Source of the DNA: Terrisporobacter othiniensis
GTDB taxonomy: Bacteria; Bacillota; Clostridia; Peptostreptococcales; Peptostreptococcaceae
Assembly: GCF_000808015.1 (NCBI RefSeq)
Contig: NZ_JWHR01000031.1
Coordinates: 1 to 61,496, forward strand
Length of the DNA stretch: 61,496 nt
Direction of reading: 5' to 3'
This document shows, one piece after another, positions 1 through 8,606 of the stretch. The position numbers and the translations under genes are program-made. Positions within the stretch are counted from its first letter, which is position 1. Each line of letters begins with the position of its first letter. The notes beneath the pieces are model-generated. The model was not told the DNA's origin and did not search any database. It saw only the letters and a program-made list of their open reading frames with translations.

Positions 1-38
1 CCTATTATATTTTTATATTTCATATAAAAATTTTTCAT
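1..38 (-). CDS. Start of a gene running off the left edge
   Basis: Read on the minus strand, an ATG at 36-38 opens a frame of 12 codons (MKNFYMKYKNII) that is still open at the window edge. An AAGAGGA ribosome site sits at 44-50. A good promoter lies upstream at 75-103. The visible residues are too few to name a product. The combination of promoter, ribosome site and open frame makes a real gene likely. Confidence 0.5.
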   Translation of the reverse strand, partial: MKNFYMKYKNII

Positions 39-74
39 ATTAATCCTCTTTTTCATTTGAATTTTTATATATCT

Positions 75-103
75 ATAATAGAAAATTATAGAATATAAGT
101 CAA
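75..103 (-). promoter_or_regulatory. Sigma-A promoter for the left-edge gene
   Basis: On the minus strand TTGACT (98-103) is separated by 17 bases from TATTAT (75-80), pointing at the partial gene ending at 38. Confidence 0.55.
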
Positions 104-177
104 TATGAATTTAAGAAATAGTATATTAAAATGATAAATATAAATTACTTTTTACATAATTTAAAATGAGAGTATTT

Positions 178-366
178 TTATTCACTGTCTTTAACTTGTT
201 TTATAAAGTCTTTTTTAGATGATGCAGTTATTAGATCATCAGCAACATAAGCAGTAAACTCACTACCACATTCGCCAATACAGTCATCTTCAATTTTACC
301 ACCAATCATCATTTCTCTTAAGTCATCTATAGTTAATCCACAGCACATTGAACAAAATTTTATCAT
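178..366 (-). CDS. Small cysteine-rich DUF1450-like protein
   Basis: A 62-residue acidic protein with a cysteine cluster at the N terminus (FCSMCCG, residues 4-10) and a second pair in DDCIGECGSEF. The spacing of cysteines and the following ITASSKKDF segment recall the DUF1450/YuzB family of small Firmicute proteins, which has no settled function; the paired cysteines could bind metal or form disulfides. A GGAGG ribosome site stands in front of the ATG. It is transcribed away from marR. The family assignment is by eye and moderate; that it is a real gene is more certain. Confidence 0.6.
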   Translation of the reverse strand: MIKFCSMCCGLTIDDLREMMIGGKIEDDCIGECGSEFTAYVADDLITASSKKDFIKQVKDSE

Positions 367-466
367 GAGCCTATACCTCCAAAATTAAATTTTTTATGTT
401 TTTTATATACACCTTAATTATTTATTTTAAACATAACACAGTCTTTTATAATATACTATATTAATA

Positions 467-495
467 TTGACATAAATAGAAATAGAAGTTAATAT
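467..495 (+). promoter_or_regulatory. marR promoter
   Basis: TTGACA (467-472), 17-base spacer, TAATAT (490-495). The predicted start site falls inside the palindrome at 497-510, so MarR would repress its own gene. Confidence 0.6.
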
Positions 496-496
496 A

Positions 497-510
497 GTTT
501 AGTACAAAAC
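497..510 (+). promoter_or_regulatory. Predicted MarR operator 1
   Basis: GTTTAGTACAAAAC, a one-mismatch version of the perfect palindrome at 1017-1030, placed over the marR start site. Confidence 0.55.
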
Positions 511-532
511 AAGATTATGTGGAGGTGATTTC

Positions 533-976
533 TTGATAAACAAAAATAAGCTTAAGTTAGGTCTTCATATTAGCAAAATTAATCATATAGTTTCAAGGAA
601 AATGGATAGTGCTGTAATTAGCGCCATTGATGATAATTTAACTGTATCACAAGCTTATGTTATAGACTTTATTATTATGAAAGGTGAAAATCAAGAAATA
701 TTCCAAAAAGACTTGGAAAAAGAGTTTGATTTGAAACGTTCATCTATTAGTTTAATGTTAAATAACATGGAAAAAAATAATCTGATAAAAAGGATGGCTG
801 TATCAGAAGATGCACGTCTAAAACAAATAATCTTAACGGATAAGTCTAGAAAGCTTTATGAGGAAATTTCTAAAGCAATAGATTCTATAGAAAATAAGTT
901 ATGTCAAAATATAACACCAGAAGAAATAAAAGTATTTCAAATAGTACTTGATAAAATAAGAAACAATTTAGAATGA
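533..976 (+). CDS. MarR-family transcriptional regulator
   Basis: A 147-residue winged helix-turn-helix repressor. Residues about 35-100 hold the DNA-binding domain, with a recognition helix (SSISLMLNNMEKNNLI) and a wing ending in DARLKQIILT, both typical of MarR. Translation starts at TTG 533 because GGAGGTGAT (521-529) is correctly spaced there and no ATG is available. It precedes a MATE efflux gene in the same direction, and both genes carry the same palindrome in their leaders. It is therefore likely a drug- or metabolite-sensing local repressor of the pump. The inducer cannot be read from sequence. Confidence 0.85.
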   Translation: MINKNKLKLGLHISKINHIVSRKMDSAVISAIDDNLTVSQAYVIDFIIMKGENQEIFQKDLEKEFDLKRSSISLMLNNMEKNNLIKRMAVSEDARLKQIILTDKSRKLYEEISKAIDSIENKLCQNITPEEIKVFQIVLDKIRNNLE

Positions 977-1016
977 CCCTTTAGGATTTGCAAAGGGTTA
1001 TATTTACACAAATATT

Positions 1017-1030
1017 GTTTTGTACAAAAC
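1017..1030 (+). promoter_or_regulatory. Predicted MarR operator 2
   Basis: GTTTTGTACAAAAC is a perfect 14-base palindrome 26 bases upstream of the MATE start and matches 13 of 14 bases at 497-510. Binding here would block transcription of the pump. A weak hairpin (976-998) between marR and the operator may attenuate read-through. Confidence 0.6.
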
Positions 1031-1055
1031 ATAAATAAATTGAGGAGAATTGAAT

Positions 1056-2432
1056 ATGTCAAAAGTATCTAATTTTACAGAAGGGAAAATATTCTTACCT
1101 TTATTAAAATTTGCAATACCAATATTACTTGCATTATTTTTACAAACTATGTATGGTGCAGTAGATTTACTTATAGTAGGACAATTTGGTCATGCAGCTG
1201 ATGTGTCTGCTGTTTCAACAGGTAGTCAGGTAATGATGACTATAACTGTTATGATTACTGGTTTGACTATGGGTCTTACCATATTAATTGGTCAAAAGCT
1301 GGGAGAAGGAAAGTCAAAAGAAGCTGGAAATGTTGTTGGAACTGGTATTTGTATATTTGCTGTTATGGCTATTATTATTACTGTTTTAGTTGTTAGCTTT
1401 GCCTCACCTATTTCAAACTTTATGCATGCTCCAAAAGAAGCATTCGATGGAACTGTAGCATACATAAGAATTTGTGCAGCAGGTGCAGTTTTTATAGTTG
1501 CTTATAATATTATAGGAGGTGTGTTTAGAGGTCTTGGTGACTCAAAAACTCCCCTTATAACAGTGGGAATTGCCTGTGTTACAAATATTATAGGAGATTT
1601 AATATTTGTTGGAGTATTTAAAATGGCTGCCGCTGGTGCTGCCCTGGCTACAATCATGGCTCAAGGAGTCAGTGTTGTATTATCTTTAATAATTATTAGA
1701 AAACGTGGGCTTCCTTTTGAATTTTCTAAACAAAGTATAAAGTTTCATAAAAGCTTAACATCAAATATAATTAAATATGGAGCTCCAATAGCTTTGCAAG
1801 ATGGACTTGTGCATTTGTCTTTCCTTGTAATTATGATTATAGGTAATTCTATGGGAGTGATTCCATCGGCAGGTATTGGTGTTGCAGAAAAACTTGTTGG
1901 ATTTATAATGCTTATACCATCATCTTTCTCTCAAGCTGTATCTGCATTTGTTGCACAAAACTATGGAGCTAGAAAATACCATAGAGCTAAAAAGGTTCTT
2001 ATTTACTCTATTTTAGCTTCCTTATGTTGTGGAGTTGTAATGTTTTATATCACCTTCTTCCATGGTAATTTACTTGCAGGAATGTTCTCTAAGGATAAGG
2101 ATGTAGTTTTAGCAGCATGGGAATATATGAAAGCTTATGGAATCGACTGTCTTTTAACTGCAATAATGTTCTCTATGGTGGGCTATTTCAACGGATGTGG
2201 AAAGACAACTTTTGTAATGATACAAGGAATAGTTGGTGCTTTTTGTGTGAGAATACCAGTATCATATCTTATGAGTAAAATATTACCAGTATCTTTATTT
2301 AAAGTAGGTTTAGCTACACCTATGTCTACTTTTGTACAAATTATATTATGTGTAATTTACTTTATAATTTTATCAAAAAAATTAAATAAAGAAAGTATGT
2401 CTTCGAATGTTGCTGTATTGGAAAATATATAA
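1056..2432 (+). CDS. MATE-family efflux transporter
   Basis: A 458-residue polytopic membrane protein of the multi-antimicrobial extrusion family, an Na+- or H+-coupled exporter of cationic compounds. The N terminus (LLKFAIPILLALFLQTMYGAVDLLIVGQF) has the usual MATE opening, and about 12 hydrophobic helices in two halves follow, with the family-typical GxFRGLGDSKTP segment near residue 165. I start it at ATG 1056, 8 bases after GAGGAG, rather than the in-frame TTG at 1050. It follows marR and shares its palindromic operator, so it is probably a MarR-controlled drug or metabolite pump. The substrate is unknown. Confidence 0.9.
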   Translation: MSKVSNFTEGKIFLPLLKFAIPILLALFLQTMYGAVDLLIVGQFGHAADVSAVSTGSQVMMTITVMITGLTMGLTILIGQKLGEGKSKEAGNVVGTGICIFAVMAIIITVLVVSFASPISNFMHAPKEAFDGTVAYIRICAAGAVFIVAYNIIGGVFRGLGDSKTPLITVGIACVTNIIGDLIFVGVFKMAAAGAALATIMAQGVSVVLSLIIIRKRGLPFEFSKQSIKFHKSLTSNIIKYGAPIALQDGLVHLSFLVIMIIGNSMGVIPSAGIGVAEKLVGFIMLIPSSFSQAVSAFVAQNYGARKYHRAKKVLIYSILASLCCGVVMFYITFFHGNLLAGMFSKDKDVVLAAWEYMKAYGIDCLLTAIMFSMVGYFNGCGKTTFVMIQGIVGAFCVRIPVSYLMSKILPVSLFKVGLATPMSTFVQIILCVIYFIILSKKLNKESMSSNVAVLENI

Positions 2433-2460
2433 ATATTAAAAATAAATAAAGTATAAATTT

Positions 2461-2578
2461 CAACTGCTTTGCTTGAAGGAGCAACAGCGTTGCCTGAAAT
2501 TTCATATCGCCCACACAGTGGTTTAAAGTGGTAATGAAGGCATCTCGTTGGCGACATGAGCAAAGCAAATTTTTTATT
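2461..2578 (+). repeat. Dispersed intergenic repeat, copy A
   Basis: A G+C-richer block between two genes with no convincing coding function. Its right part (cgcccacacagtggtttaaa, then gcgacatgagcaaagc before a T-run) matches the block at 59266-59368, and its end matches 9290-9314. Two overlapping minus-strand frames through it look accidental. Confidence 0.6.
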
Positions 2579-2651
2579 TACTGTTACATAAAATCTCTTT
2601 TAATGGCAAATTTAATATAAATAGCAAAAGTCATTAAAGGAGAAATGTAAA

Positions 2652-4067
2652 ATGAGCACAAATGAAAAAAAGAAAAGATCATTTAAGTTGCCAACAGCTT
2701 ATACGGTATTATTAGCTATAACGGCTATTATAGCAATTGCAACATATTTCATACCTGGAGTTAAGAAAGCAAGTTTGGCAGACTTTGTTATGGCTCCAAT
2801 AACTGGATTACAAGAGGCCATTGATATAGCCATATTTGTTTTATTAATAGGAGGTTTTTTAGGAGTAACTACAAAAACAGGAGCACTAGATGCAGGAATT
2901 GGAAATGTAGTTGCCAAGTTAAAGGGAAAAGAATTAATTTTAATACCTGTTTTAATGTTTATATTTTCCCTTGGTGGAACTAGTTTTGGTATGGCTGAAG
3001 AAACAATAGCTTTTACAGCATTAGTTACAACTACTATGATAATAGCAGGATTTGACCCTTTAGTATCTGTAGCATCAATTATTCTTGGAGCTGGATGTGG
3101 AGTTTTAGGTTCTACAGTTAATCCATTTTTAGTTTCAGTAAGTATAGGAGCACTAAAAGGAGTAGATATAGCAGCTAATCAAGTAATAGTAATTGGTACA
3201 GGTGTGGCACTATGGTTAATATCACTGCTTATATCCATATTTTTTGTTATGAATTATGCTAAAAAAGTTCATGCTGATAAATCTAAAACATTGCTTTCAG
3301 ATTCAGAAATAAGACAAGCAAATGAAGCTTTTATAGGAAATAAAAGTGGAGAAGAAGAAGTAATAGAATTCACAGGAAAAAGAAAAGTAGTTTTATCACT
3401 ATTTGCCTTTACATTTATAGTTATGGTATTAGGTATAATTCCATGGGAACAATTTGGAATTAATTTGTTTAAAGGTACAGGATTTTTAACAGGGAACTCT
3501 TTGGGAAACTGGTGGTTCTCAGACTTAGGAATGTGGTTTGTAATTATGGCAGTAGTTATAGGTCTAGTTTATAGAATGAAAGAAGTTGAAATTGTAAATG
3601 CCTTCTTAGATGGTGCTGCAGAAATGGTTGGAGTTGCACTAGTTATAGGAGTTTCAAAAGGTATATCAGTTATTATGAGTACTACTGGACTAGATGCATA
3701 TGTACTTTCTTCTGCATCATCAGTATTAGTTGGAATGTCACCTATAATATTCACAATAGTTGCTTTCTTAATTTATATGGCATTATCATTTTTCATACCT
3801 TCCACATCAGGTTTAGCAGGTTTATCAATGCCAATATTTGGGCCTTTAGCAGTTAGCTTAGGATTTCCACCAGAAGTTATAATATCCATATTTAGTGCTG
3901 GTAGTGGTCTTATAAACTTAGTTACACCAACAAGCGGAGTTATAATGGGAACACTTGCTATAGCAAAAGTGGATTACTCATCATGGGTAAAATTTGTAAC
4001 TAAAGTTTTATTAGCTATCTTTGTAGCATGTGCAATTATACTATGCATTGCCATGATGTTTGTATAA
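2652..4067 (+). CDS. YfcC-family carrier (C4-dicarboxylate/basic amino acid type)
   Basis: A 471-residue integral membrane protein of the YfcC/DcuC-like superfamily, members of which move C4-dicarboxylates, arginine/ornithine or small peptides. About 12 membrane segments and the glycine-rich FSLGGTSFGMAEE and STSGLAGLSMPIFGPLA segments are family hallmarks. A hydrophilic loop (about residues 205-240) divides the halves. AAAGGAGAAATG gives the start at 2652. The next gene is the dipeptidase PepD, so uptake of a dipeptide or amino acid followed by cytosolic cleavage is plausible. The precise substrate is not visible. Confidence 0.85.
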   Translation: MSTNEKKKRSFKLPTAYTVLLAITAIIAIATYFIPGVKKASLADFVMAPITGLQEAIDIAIFVLLIGGFLGVTTKTGALDAGIGNVVAKLKGKELILIPVLMFIFSLGGTSFGMAEETIAFTALVTTTMIIAGFDPLVSVASIILGAGCGVLGSTVNPFLVSVSIGALKGVDIAANQVIVIGTGVALWLISLLISIFFVMNYAKKVHADKSKTLLSDSEIRQANEAFIGNKSGEEEVIEFTGKRKVVLSLFAFTFIVMVLGIIPWEQFGINLFKGTGFLTGNSLGNWWFSDLGMWFVIMAVVIGLVYRMKEVEIVNAFLDGAAEMVGVALVIGVSKGISVIMSTTGLDAYVLSSASSVLVGMSPIIFTIVAFLIYMALSFFIPSTSGLAGLSMPIFGPLAVSLGFPPEVIISIFSAGSGLINLVTPTSGVIMGTLAIAKVDYSSWVKFVTKVLLAIFVACAIILCIAMMFV

Positions 4068-4079
4068 AATTAGTTAAGT

Positions 4080-4212
4080 TCATGCGCCAACGTGTGCCTT
4101 TGCGCTGCTGCAGGTAAATACGTTGCTTAAAATTCGTGATGAACTCATGACGCCAAAATTGAGAAGCATTTCGCTTTGCTATCGCGTCAGATATATACAT
4201 TGCTTAAAACTT
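4080..4212 (-). repeat. Dispersed intergenic repeat, degenerate copy B
   Basis: Most of the 164-base gap before pepD is filled by G+C-richer sequence. On the minus strand it contains gacgcgatagcaaagcgaaat and, further on, cgtcatgagttcatcacgaat, both resembling the tail of copies A, C and D. The phrase ttgcttaaaa occurs twice in the plus strand (4133 and 4200 areas). Copies are degenerate and in opposite orientation to A and D. Confidence 0.4.
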
Positions 4213-4231
4213 ACTTTGAAGGAGAAGATAA

Positions 4232-5695
4232 ATGACAGTAAATATAGAAAATCCAAAACTACAATTAGTTTTTAAATATTTTTCGGAGATATCTAAGATA
4301 CCTAGATGCTCTGGTAATGAAAAAGCAATAAGTGATTATTTGGTAAGTGAAGCCAAAAGACTGGGACTAGAAGTTATTCAAGATGAAACTTTAAATGTAA
4401 TAATTAAAAAGCCAGGAACTAGCGGATATGAAAATAGTCCAGGAGTAATACTTCAAGGTCATATGGATATGGTTTGTGAAAAAAATAAAGACACAGTTCA
4501 TGATTTTACTAAAGATGAAATAAAACTAAGAGTAGATGGTGATTATTTATATGCTACAGGAACAACTTTAGGAGCTGATAATGGTATAGCAGTTGCTATG
4601 GGGCTTGCACTACTAGCATGTGATGATATACCTCATCCACCACTTGAAGTAGTTTACACAGTAAATGAAGAAGTTAGTATGATAGGTGCAATGGAATTAG
4701 ATGGAAGTTTATTTAAGGGAAAATATATAATAAATGTGGATTCAGAAGAAGAAGGAAAAATAACTGTAAGTTGTGCTGGTGGTGTTACAGCAGTAGTCAC
4801 TATAAGTAAAGAATACAAAGAAATTACCTCATCCAAAACTGCTTATAATATAAGTATAAAAGGTCTTCAAGGTGGACATTCAGGAATGGAAATTGATAAA
4901 AAGAGAGGTAATTCTAATGTACTAATGGGTAGAGTTTTAAATCATCTTTGTAAAGATGGAAAGATTGATTATGATTTAGTTTCTATCCATGGTGGACTTA
5001 AAAATAATGCAATACCTCGTGAAGCAGAATGTGTAATTCTTGTAGATAATAAAAATGAAGAGATTTTACAAAAAGAAATATCTAATATTTTAGGTATATT
5101 TAAAAATGAATATAAGACTTCAGATCCAGGAGTTAATTTAGAATGTACGAAATCTGAAGAAACTTACAATAAAGCCTTATGTGATGATGTTAAAGAGAAG
5201 ATAGTTGGTGTTTTAAACTTAATGCCTAGAGGGATTCAAACTATGAGCGCAGATATAGAAGGTTTAGTAGAAAGTTCTACTAACTTAGGAGTTGTAGTTA
5301 CAAATGACAATGAGATTAAGTTTGAGTTTGCAACTAGAAGTTCTGTGAAAAGTTTAAAAGAAGATTTGAATAATAGAATGGAATTACTTAGCAAGTTTTT
5401 AGGTATTAATTTATTTTTAGAAGATGATTATCCTGAATGGGAATATGCGAAAAATTCTGAGTTAGAAAAGATTTGTGTAGACACTTATGAAGAACTAACT
5501 GGTAAAAAGCCGGAGATAGTAGCTCTTCATGCGGGCTTAGAGTGCGGATTGCTAATTGATGCTATTAAAGGTGCAGAAGCTATTTCCATAGGTCCAGACT
5601 TATTTGATGTTCATACTCCTAATGAACACTTAAGTATTAGCTCTACAAATAGAACATGGGATTACTTAGTGGCAATTTTAAAGAATATCAAGTAA
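4232..5695 (+). CDS. pepD: Aminoacyl-histidine dipeptidase (Xaa-His dipeptidase)
   Basis: A 487-residue M20-family metallopeptidase that hydrolyses dipeptides, including Xaa-His, in the cytosol, using two zinc ions. Visible ligands fit PepD: H77 and D79 in QGHMDMV, D116 in GADNG, the general base E146 next to E147 in VNEEVSM, D170 in NVDSEEE and H461 in FDVHTPN. The length equals that of E. coli PepD. GGAGAAG precedes ATG 4232. It lies downstream of the YfcC carrier but is separated by the repeat, so co-transcription is uncertain. Confidence 0.93.
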   Translation: MTVNIENPKLQLVFKYFSEISKIPRCSGNEKAISDYLVSEAKRLGLEVIQDETLNVIIKKPGTSGYENSPGVILQGHMDMVCEKNKDTVHDFTKDEIKLRVDGDYLYATGTTLGADNGIAVAMGLALLACDDIPHPPLEVVYTVNEEVSMIGAMELDGSLFKGKYIINVDSEEEGKITVSCAGGVTAVVTISKEYKEITSSKTAYNISIKGLQGGHSGMEIDKKRGNSNVLMGRVLNHLCKDGKIDYDLVSIHGGLKNNAIPREAECVILVDNKNEEILQKEISNILGIFKNEYKTSDPGVNLECTKSEETYNKALCDDVKEKIVGVLNLMPRGIQTMSADIEGLVESSTNLGVVVTNDNEIKFEFATRSSVKSLKEDLNNRMELLSKFLGINLFLEDDYPEWEYAKNSELEKICVDTYEELTGKKPEIVALHAGLECGLLIDAIKGAEAISIGPDLFDVHTPNEHLSISSTNRTWDYLVAILKNIK

Positions 5696-5724
5696 GGGAT
5701 GAAAAACTAGATATAGAAATTATA

Positions 5725-5760
5725 AAAGGGCTATGGTTTTTAACCATAGTCTTTGTATTA
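5725..5760 (+). terminator. Hairpin after pepD
   Basis: CTATGGTT (5731-5738) pairs with AACCATAG (5742-5749), extended by AAAG/CTTT; the T-run is weak. Confidence 0.55.
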
Positions 5761-5920
5761 TAAAAAAATTAAATTAGTGTGTTGAGAAAAAATAAAAAAA
5801 GTTGATAAAATTAATATCAATTGAACTAATTGATAAAATTGCTAATTCAATGTTTTATAAAATGACATATGATATTATACCTCAATACAAAGTGTATTTG
5901 TAAAAAGGAGTTAGAGTATA

Positions 5921-6477
5921 ATGACAGAAATGGAATTTGGCAAAACAATAGAAAAATTAATATACTTTTTAGGTGAAAAAAATTACTCATTAGCAAGAGA
6001 ACTGGGGTATGACGTTTCTTATTTGAGTAAATGGATAAGTGGGACTATGTTTCCTACTTTTAAGAATATAAAAATCAACGGGCGTGTTAAGCTTCTTTAA
6101 TATTAAAGTAAATTTAACCTTGGAGCAAATTCAAAGGAATATAGAATACATGGTAAAAATATTTTATGAAAATAAAGATATAGAATTTAAGTTAATAACA
6201 GATACATTGGTAGATGATTTTAAAAAATATGGCAAACCCATCTGTATTTATATCAAAAAGCCTTAGTTTTATAACTGTGAACTGTGAGGAGGAGATAAGT
6301 GATAAGAATAGGTATATGATAATAAAGGATTTTAGATTAGATAATATATTTAAAAGGTTCTTTGAGAAAATATGGAATAGTGACAAAGAGAATGTAACAA
6401 TGAACAGGGAAGAGGTTGTTAGTAGATTTTTAGATTTGCTGGGATATATAAAAATACTAAAAAATAATAGAAATTAA
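5921..6477 (+). pseudogene. Frameshifted XRE-like regulator remnant
   Basis: Three overlapping frames make one protein-like path. 5921-6100 (59 codons, from an ATG with AAGGAG) holds a helix-turn-helix-like stretch, SLARELGYDVSYLSKWISG. A second frame covers about 6075-6266 and a third continues to 6477. The switches fall at homopolymers: A5 at 6070-6074 and A6 at 6222-6227. Removing one A from each run would restore a continuous protein of about 185 residues. It is either a decayed gene or two homopolymer miscalls. The overall family is not clear beyond an XRE/Cro-like N terminus. Confidence 0.6.
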
Positions 6478-6514
6478 AATATAATATGAAATTATTTAAG
6501 TAAAATAAAAAGAA

Positions 6515-6559
6515 GCTGTATTGTAGAGTATTAAAAACTCTTTTGATACAGCCTTTTTC
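6515..6559 (+). terminator. Terminator after the XRE-like remnant
   Basis: GCTGTAT (6515-6521) pairs with ATACAGC (6546-6552), with inner AGAGT/ACTCT, followed by CTTTTTCTT. Confidence 0.75.
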
Positions 6560-6583
6560 TTATGTGTATTTTATATATAGTAA

Positions 6584-6631
6584 TAAAAAAAGAGTGCAGA
6601 CAAAGTCTACACTCTGAGCCTCATGGGCTCT
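6584..6631 (-). terminator. Minus-strand terminator with tandem hairpins
   Basis: AGAGTGCAGAC (6591-6601) pairs with GTCTACACTCT (6605-6615) with one mismatch; read on the minus strand it is followed by seven T residues (6584-6590). A second small hairpin, GAGCC/GGCTC, lies at 6617-6631. It has no obvious gene of its own, since the BMP lipoprotein gene already has a terminator at 6841. Confidence 0.6.
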
Positions 6632-6840
6632 ATAAAAGTTATGAAAAAACTATTGTAACAAAATATATTAACTATGAATTATTTAAACAGCTTCTGAAAC
6701 TATAATACCACGGAGGAGATAGATAATTTAAATAAATAAAAGTCATAAAAGTTGATAATTTTGATAAATATAAAAAATCAATAAAATAGAATTGCAATAG
6801 TTATAAAATAAGTTACTATAATAAGATTTTAAGCAATAAA
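6632..6840. other. Gene-free A+T-rich stretch, possible small RNA
   Basis: No open frame is convincing here. On the plus strand TATAAT (6699-6704) is followed by a GGAGGAG-like stretch with no start codon and, about 140 bases on, the strong terminator at 6841-6870. A short untranslated transcript is possible; the -35 region is poor. Confidence 0.25.
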
Positions 6841-6870
6841 AATGACACCTCAAGATAGGTGTCATTTTTT
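6841..6870. terminator. Bidirectional terminator
   Basis: ATGACACCT pairs with AGGTGTCAT around a short loop, with T-runs on both strands. It ends the minus-strand BMP lipoprotein gene. Confidence 0.8.
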
Positions 6871-6940
6871 GGCAAATAAGTATTACAAAATTTATATTAA
6901 CCTATTTCTAGGGTAATAACATAATATTAAGTAGATTAAT

Positions 6941-7969
6941 CTACTTTAGAAATTCCTCGTAATCTTTTTTATTTGATGGAACTTTTATTTCTCCATTTTT
7001 TATTTTTTGTGCATGTTCTTCTACAAGAGCTAATATTTCCTTATCTACATTTTTTGAAGTAGTTTCAGATATACCAACACCATCTTCTTTTAAGCCAAAT
7101 ACATTAACTTGACCACCTTTGAAGTTCCCTTCTAGTAAATCTTTTACAGTGTTGAAAACAGCCACGTCAACTCTTTTAATTGCAGAAGTTATTACATTTT
7201 CTGGAGCTAGAGAATTTTGGTCTTTATCAACTCCAACAGCCATTTTATTGTTTTCTTTAGCAGCTTCTATTGGTCCTAAACCAGCACTTCCCGCTGCTGT
7301 AAATATTACGTCTACATCTTTTGAGTGCATTAAGTTAGCAATTGATTTTGCTTTTGATGCATCTGTGTATGTATCAGCATATTGTCTTAAAACTTCAATA
7401 TTACTGTCCACAGCTTTTGCTCCTGCCATAAATCCATATTCAAAAGTTTCTATTACAGCTTCTTTTGTACCACCTATAAATCCTACTTTATTAGTTTCAC
7501 TTTTCTTAGCCGCTATTATTCCAGTTAAATATGAAGCTTCTTGTGCATTAAACATTAAAGAAGATACATTTTCTGGTTGATTCTCAAAAGAAGCATCTAT
7601 TATTGCAAAGTTAGTTTCTGGATAGCTCTTTGCAGCATTTTCTATGGCTGTATTCATTTGGAAGCCAACACCTATTACTAAGTCTGAGTCATTGTCTACT
7701 GCTGTTTCCACATTTGGTACATAATCTGAACTTTGCTTAGATTCTAGTACGTTTACATCTACACCTAATTCATCTTTAGCTCTTTGTAAACCTTCCCAAG
7801 CACTTTGGTTGAATGATTCATCGTTGATACCACCAACGTCTGCAACTAAAGTTATTTTTAAAGATTCACCTGATGATTTAGAGTTATCTTTGTTTGAAGA
7901 ACATCCTACTAATACTGAAGATGTCATTGATAAAATAATTCCTAGTGATAATAATTTCTTAAATCTCAT
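6941..7969 (-). CDS. BMP-family nucleoside-binding lipoprotein (ABC transporter)
   Basis: A 342-residue extracytoplasmic solute-binding lipoprotein. A signal peptide ends in a lipobox with C23 (VLVGC), followed by a Ser/Asn/Lys-rich linker. The mature part opens with DVGGINDESFNQSAWEG, the signature of the Bmp/PnrA/Med family, and includes GFIGG and GVDKDQ segments of the periplasmic-binding fold. Characterised relatives bind purine nucleosides. No permease or ATPase gene is adjacent, so it must work with components encoded elsewhere. GGAGGG is placed about 13 bases before the ATG. Single-gene transcript ending at 6841. Confidence 0.88.
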   Translation of the reverse strand: MRFKKLLSLGIILSMTSSVLVGCSSNKDNSKSSGESLKITLVADVGGINDESFNQSAWEGLQRAKDELGVDVNVLESKQSSDYVPNVETAVDNDSDLVIGVGFQMNTAIENAAKSYPETNFAIIDASFENQPENVSSLMFNAQEASYLTGIIAAKKSETNKVGFIGGTKEAVIETFEYGFMAGAKAVDSNIEVLRQYADTYTDASKAKSIANLMHSKDVDVIFTAAGSAGLGPIEAAKENNKMAVGVDKDQNSLAPENVITSAIKRVDVAVFNTVKDLLEGNFKGGQVNVFGLKEDGVGISETTSKNVDKEILALVEEHAQKIKNGEIKVPSNKKDYEEFLK

Positions 7970-8147
7970 GTTGTCTTATTGCCCTCCAAAAAAAATGTGT
8001 TTTTTACATTTTATAGTATATATACGAAAAATACAATATTTATTTTAAAAAATATAAATAATATTACGAATGTTTTAAACTTTATACCAAGTGTATAGTT
8101 GGTAAATGTTTTATTGTTTTTTTGCAATGTAGGAATATTTTCTTTTT

Positions 8148-8606
8148 ATGTATTTAAATATTTTAGAGGCAGAGTCAATATTAGGTTATAAAATAGGAAT
8201 ATCAGTATTTAAGGAAAAGTCAGGAAGAGAAATAATCAGATTCGCTGATTTGATACAGATGATATATATGTTATCTTTTACATTTTTAATAGGAGCATTA
8301 ATTTGGTGTTTATATTATGGACTGGTAATTTGGTACAAAGATTTTTTTAATAAAACTAAACCAATATATACCTTATTTATGTTACCAGAAAATAAATTTA
8401 TCATATTTATATAAAAATTAATTACTATGATAACACTAATTTATGGAGTTATATTTTTACAATTTTTATGTCGGATAATAATGGGAACAATAATAAAATC
8501 CATATCAGGAGTTTCATTTGTATATATGATAAATGCCATAAATAGATCGAGGCTAGAGATATTTATCTTTAATATACCACAATTAAGTAGGATAGAATTT
8601 ATATGA
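8148..8606 (+). pseudogene. Truncated ABC-2-type permease remnant
   Basis: An 88-codon frame (8148-8414) is followed after a stop by a second hydrophobic frame (8427-8606). The first contains a long membrane helix and then YKDFFNKTKPIYTLFMLPENK, resembling the YSDEGYLTxTLPV loop of clostridial ABC-2 permeases, with no N-terminal start region. No good ribosome site is present. The frame ends abruptly next to a truncated peptidase gene on the other strand. I read it as a decayed membrane-transporter gene, but the family is only a by-eye guess. Confidence 0.45.

Noticed and set aside
2357..2568. Two overlapping 68-codon minus-strand frames
   Set aside because: They lie over the dispersed repeat and the 3' end of the MATE gene, with no ribosome site or protein-like pattern.
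7119..7580. 153-codon plus-strand frame inside the BMP lipoprotein gene
   Set aside because: Antisense shadow of a clear lipoprotein gene.
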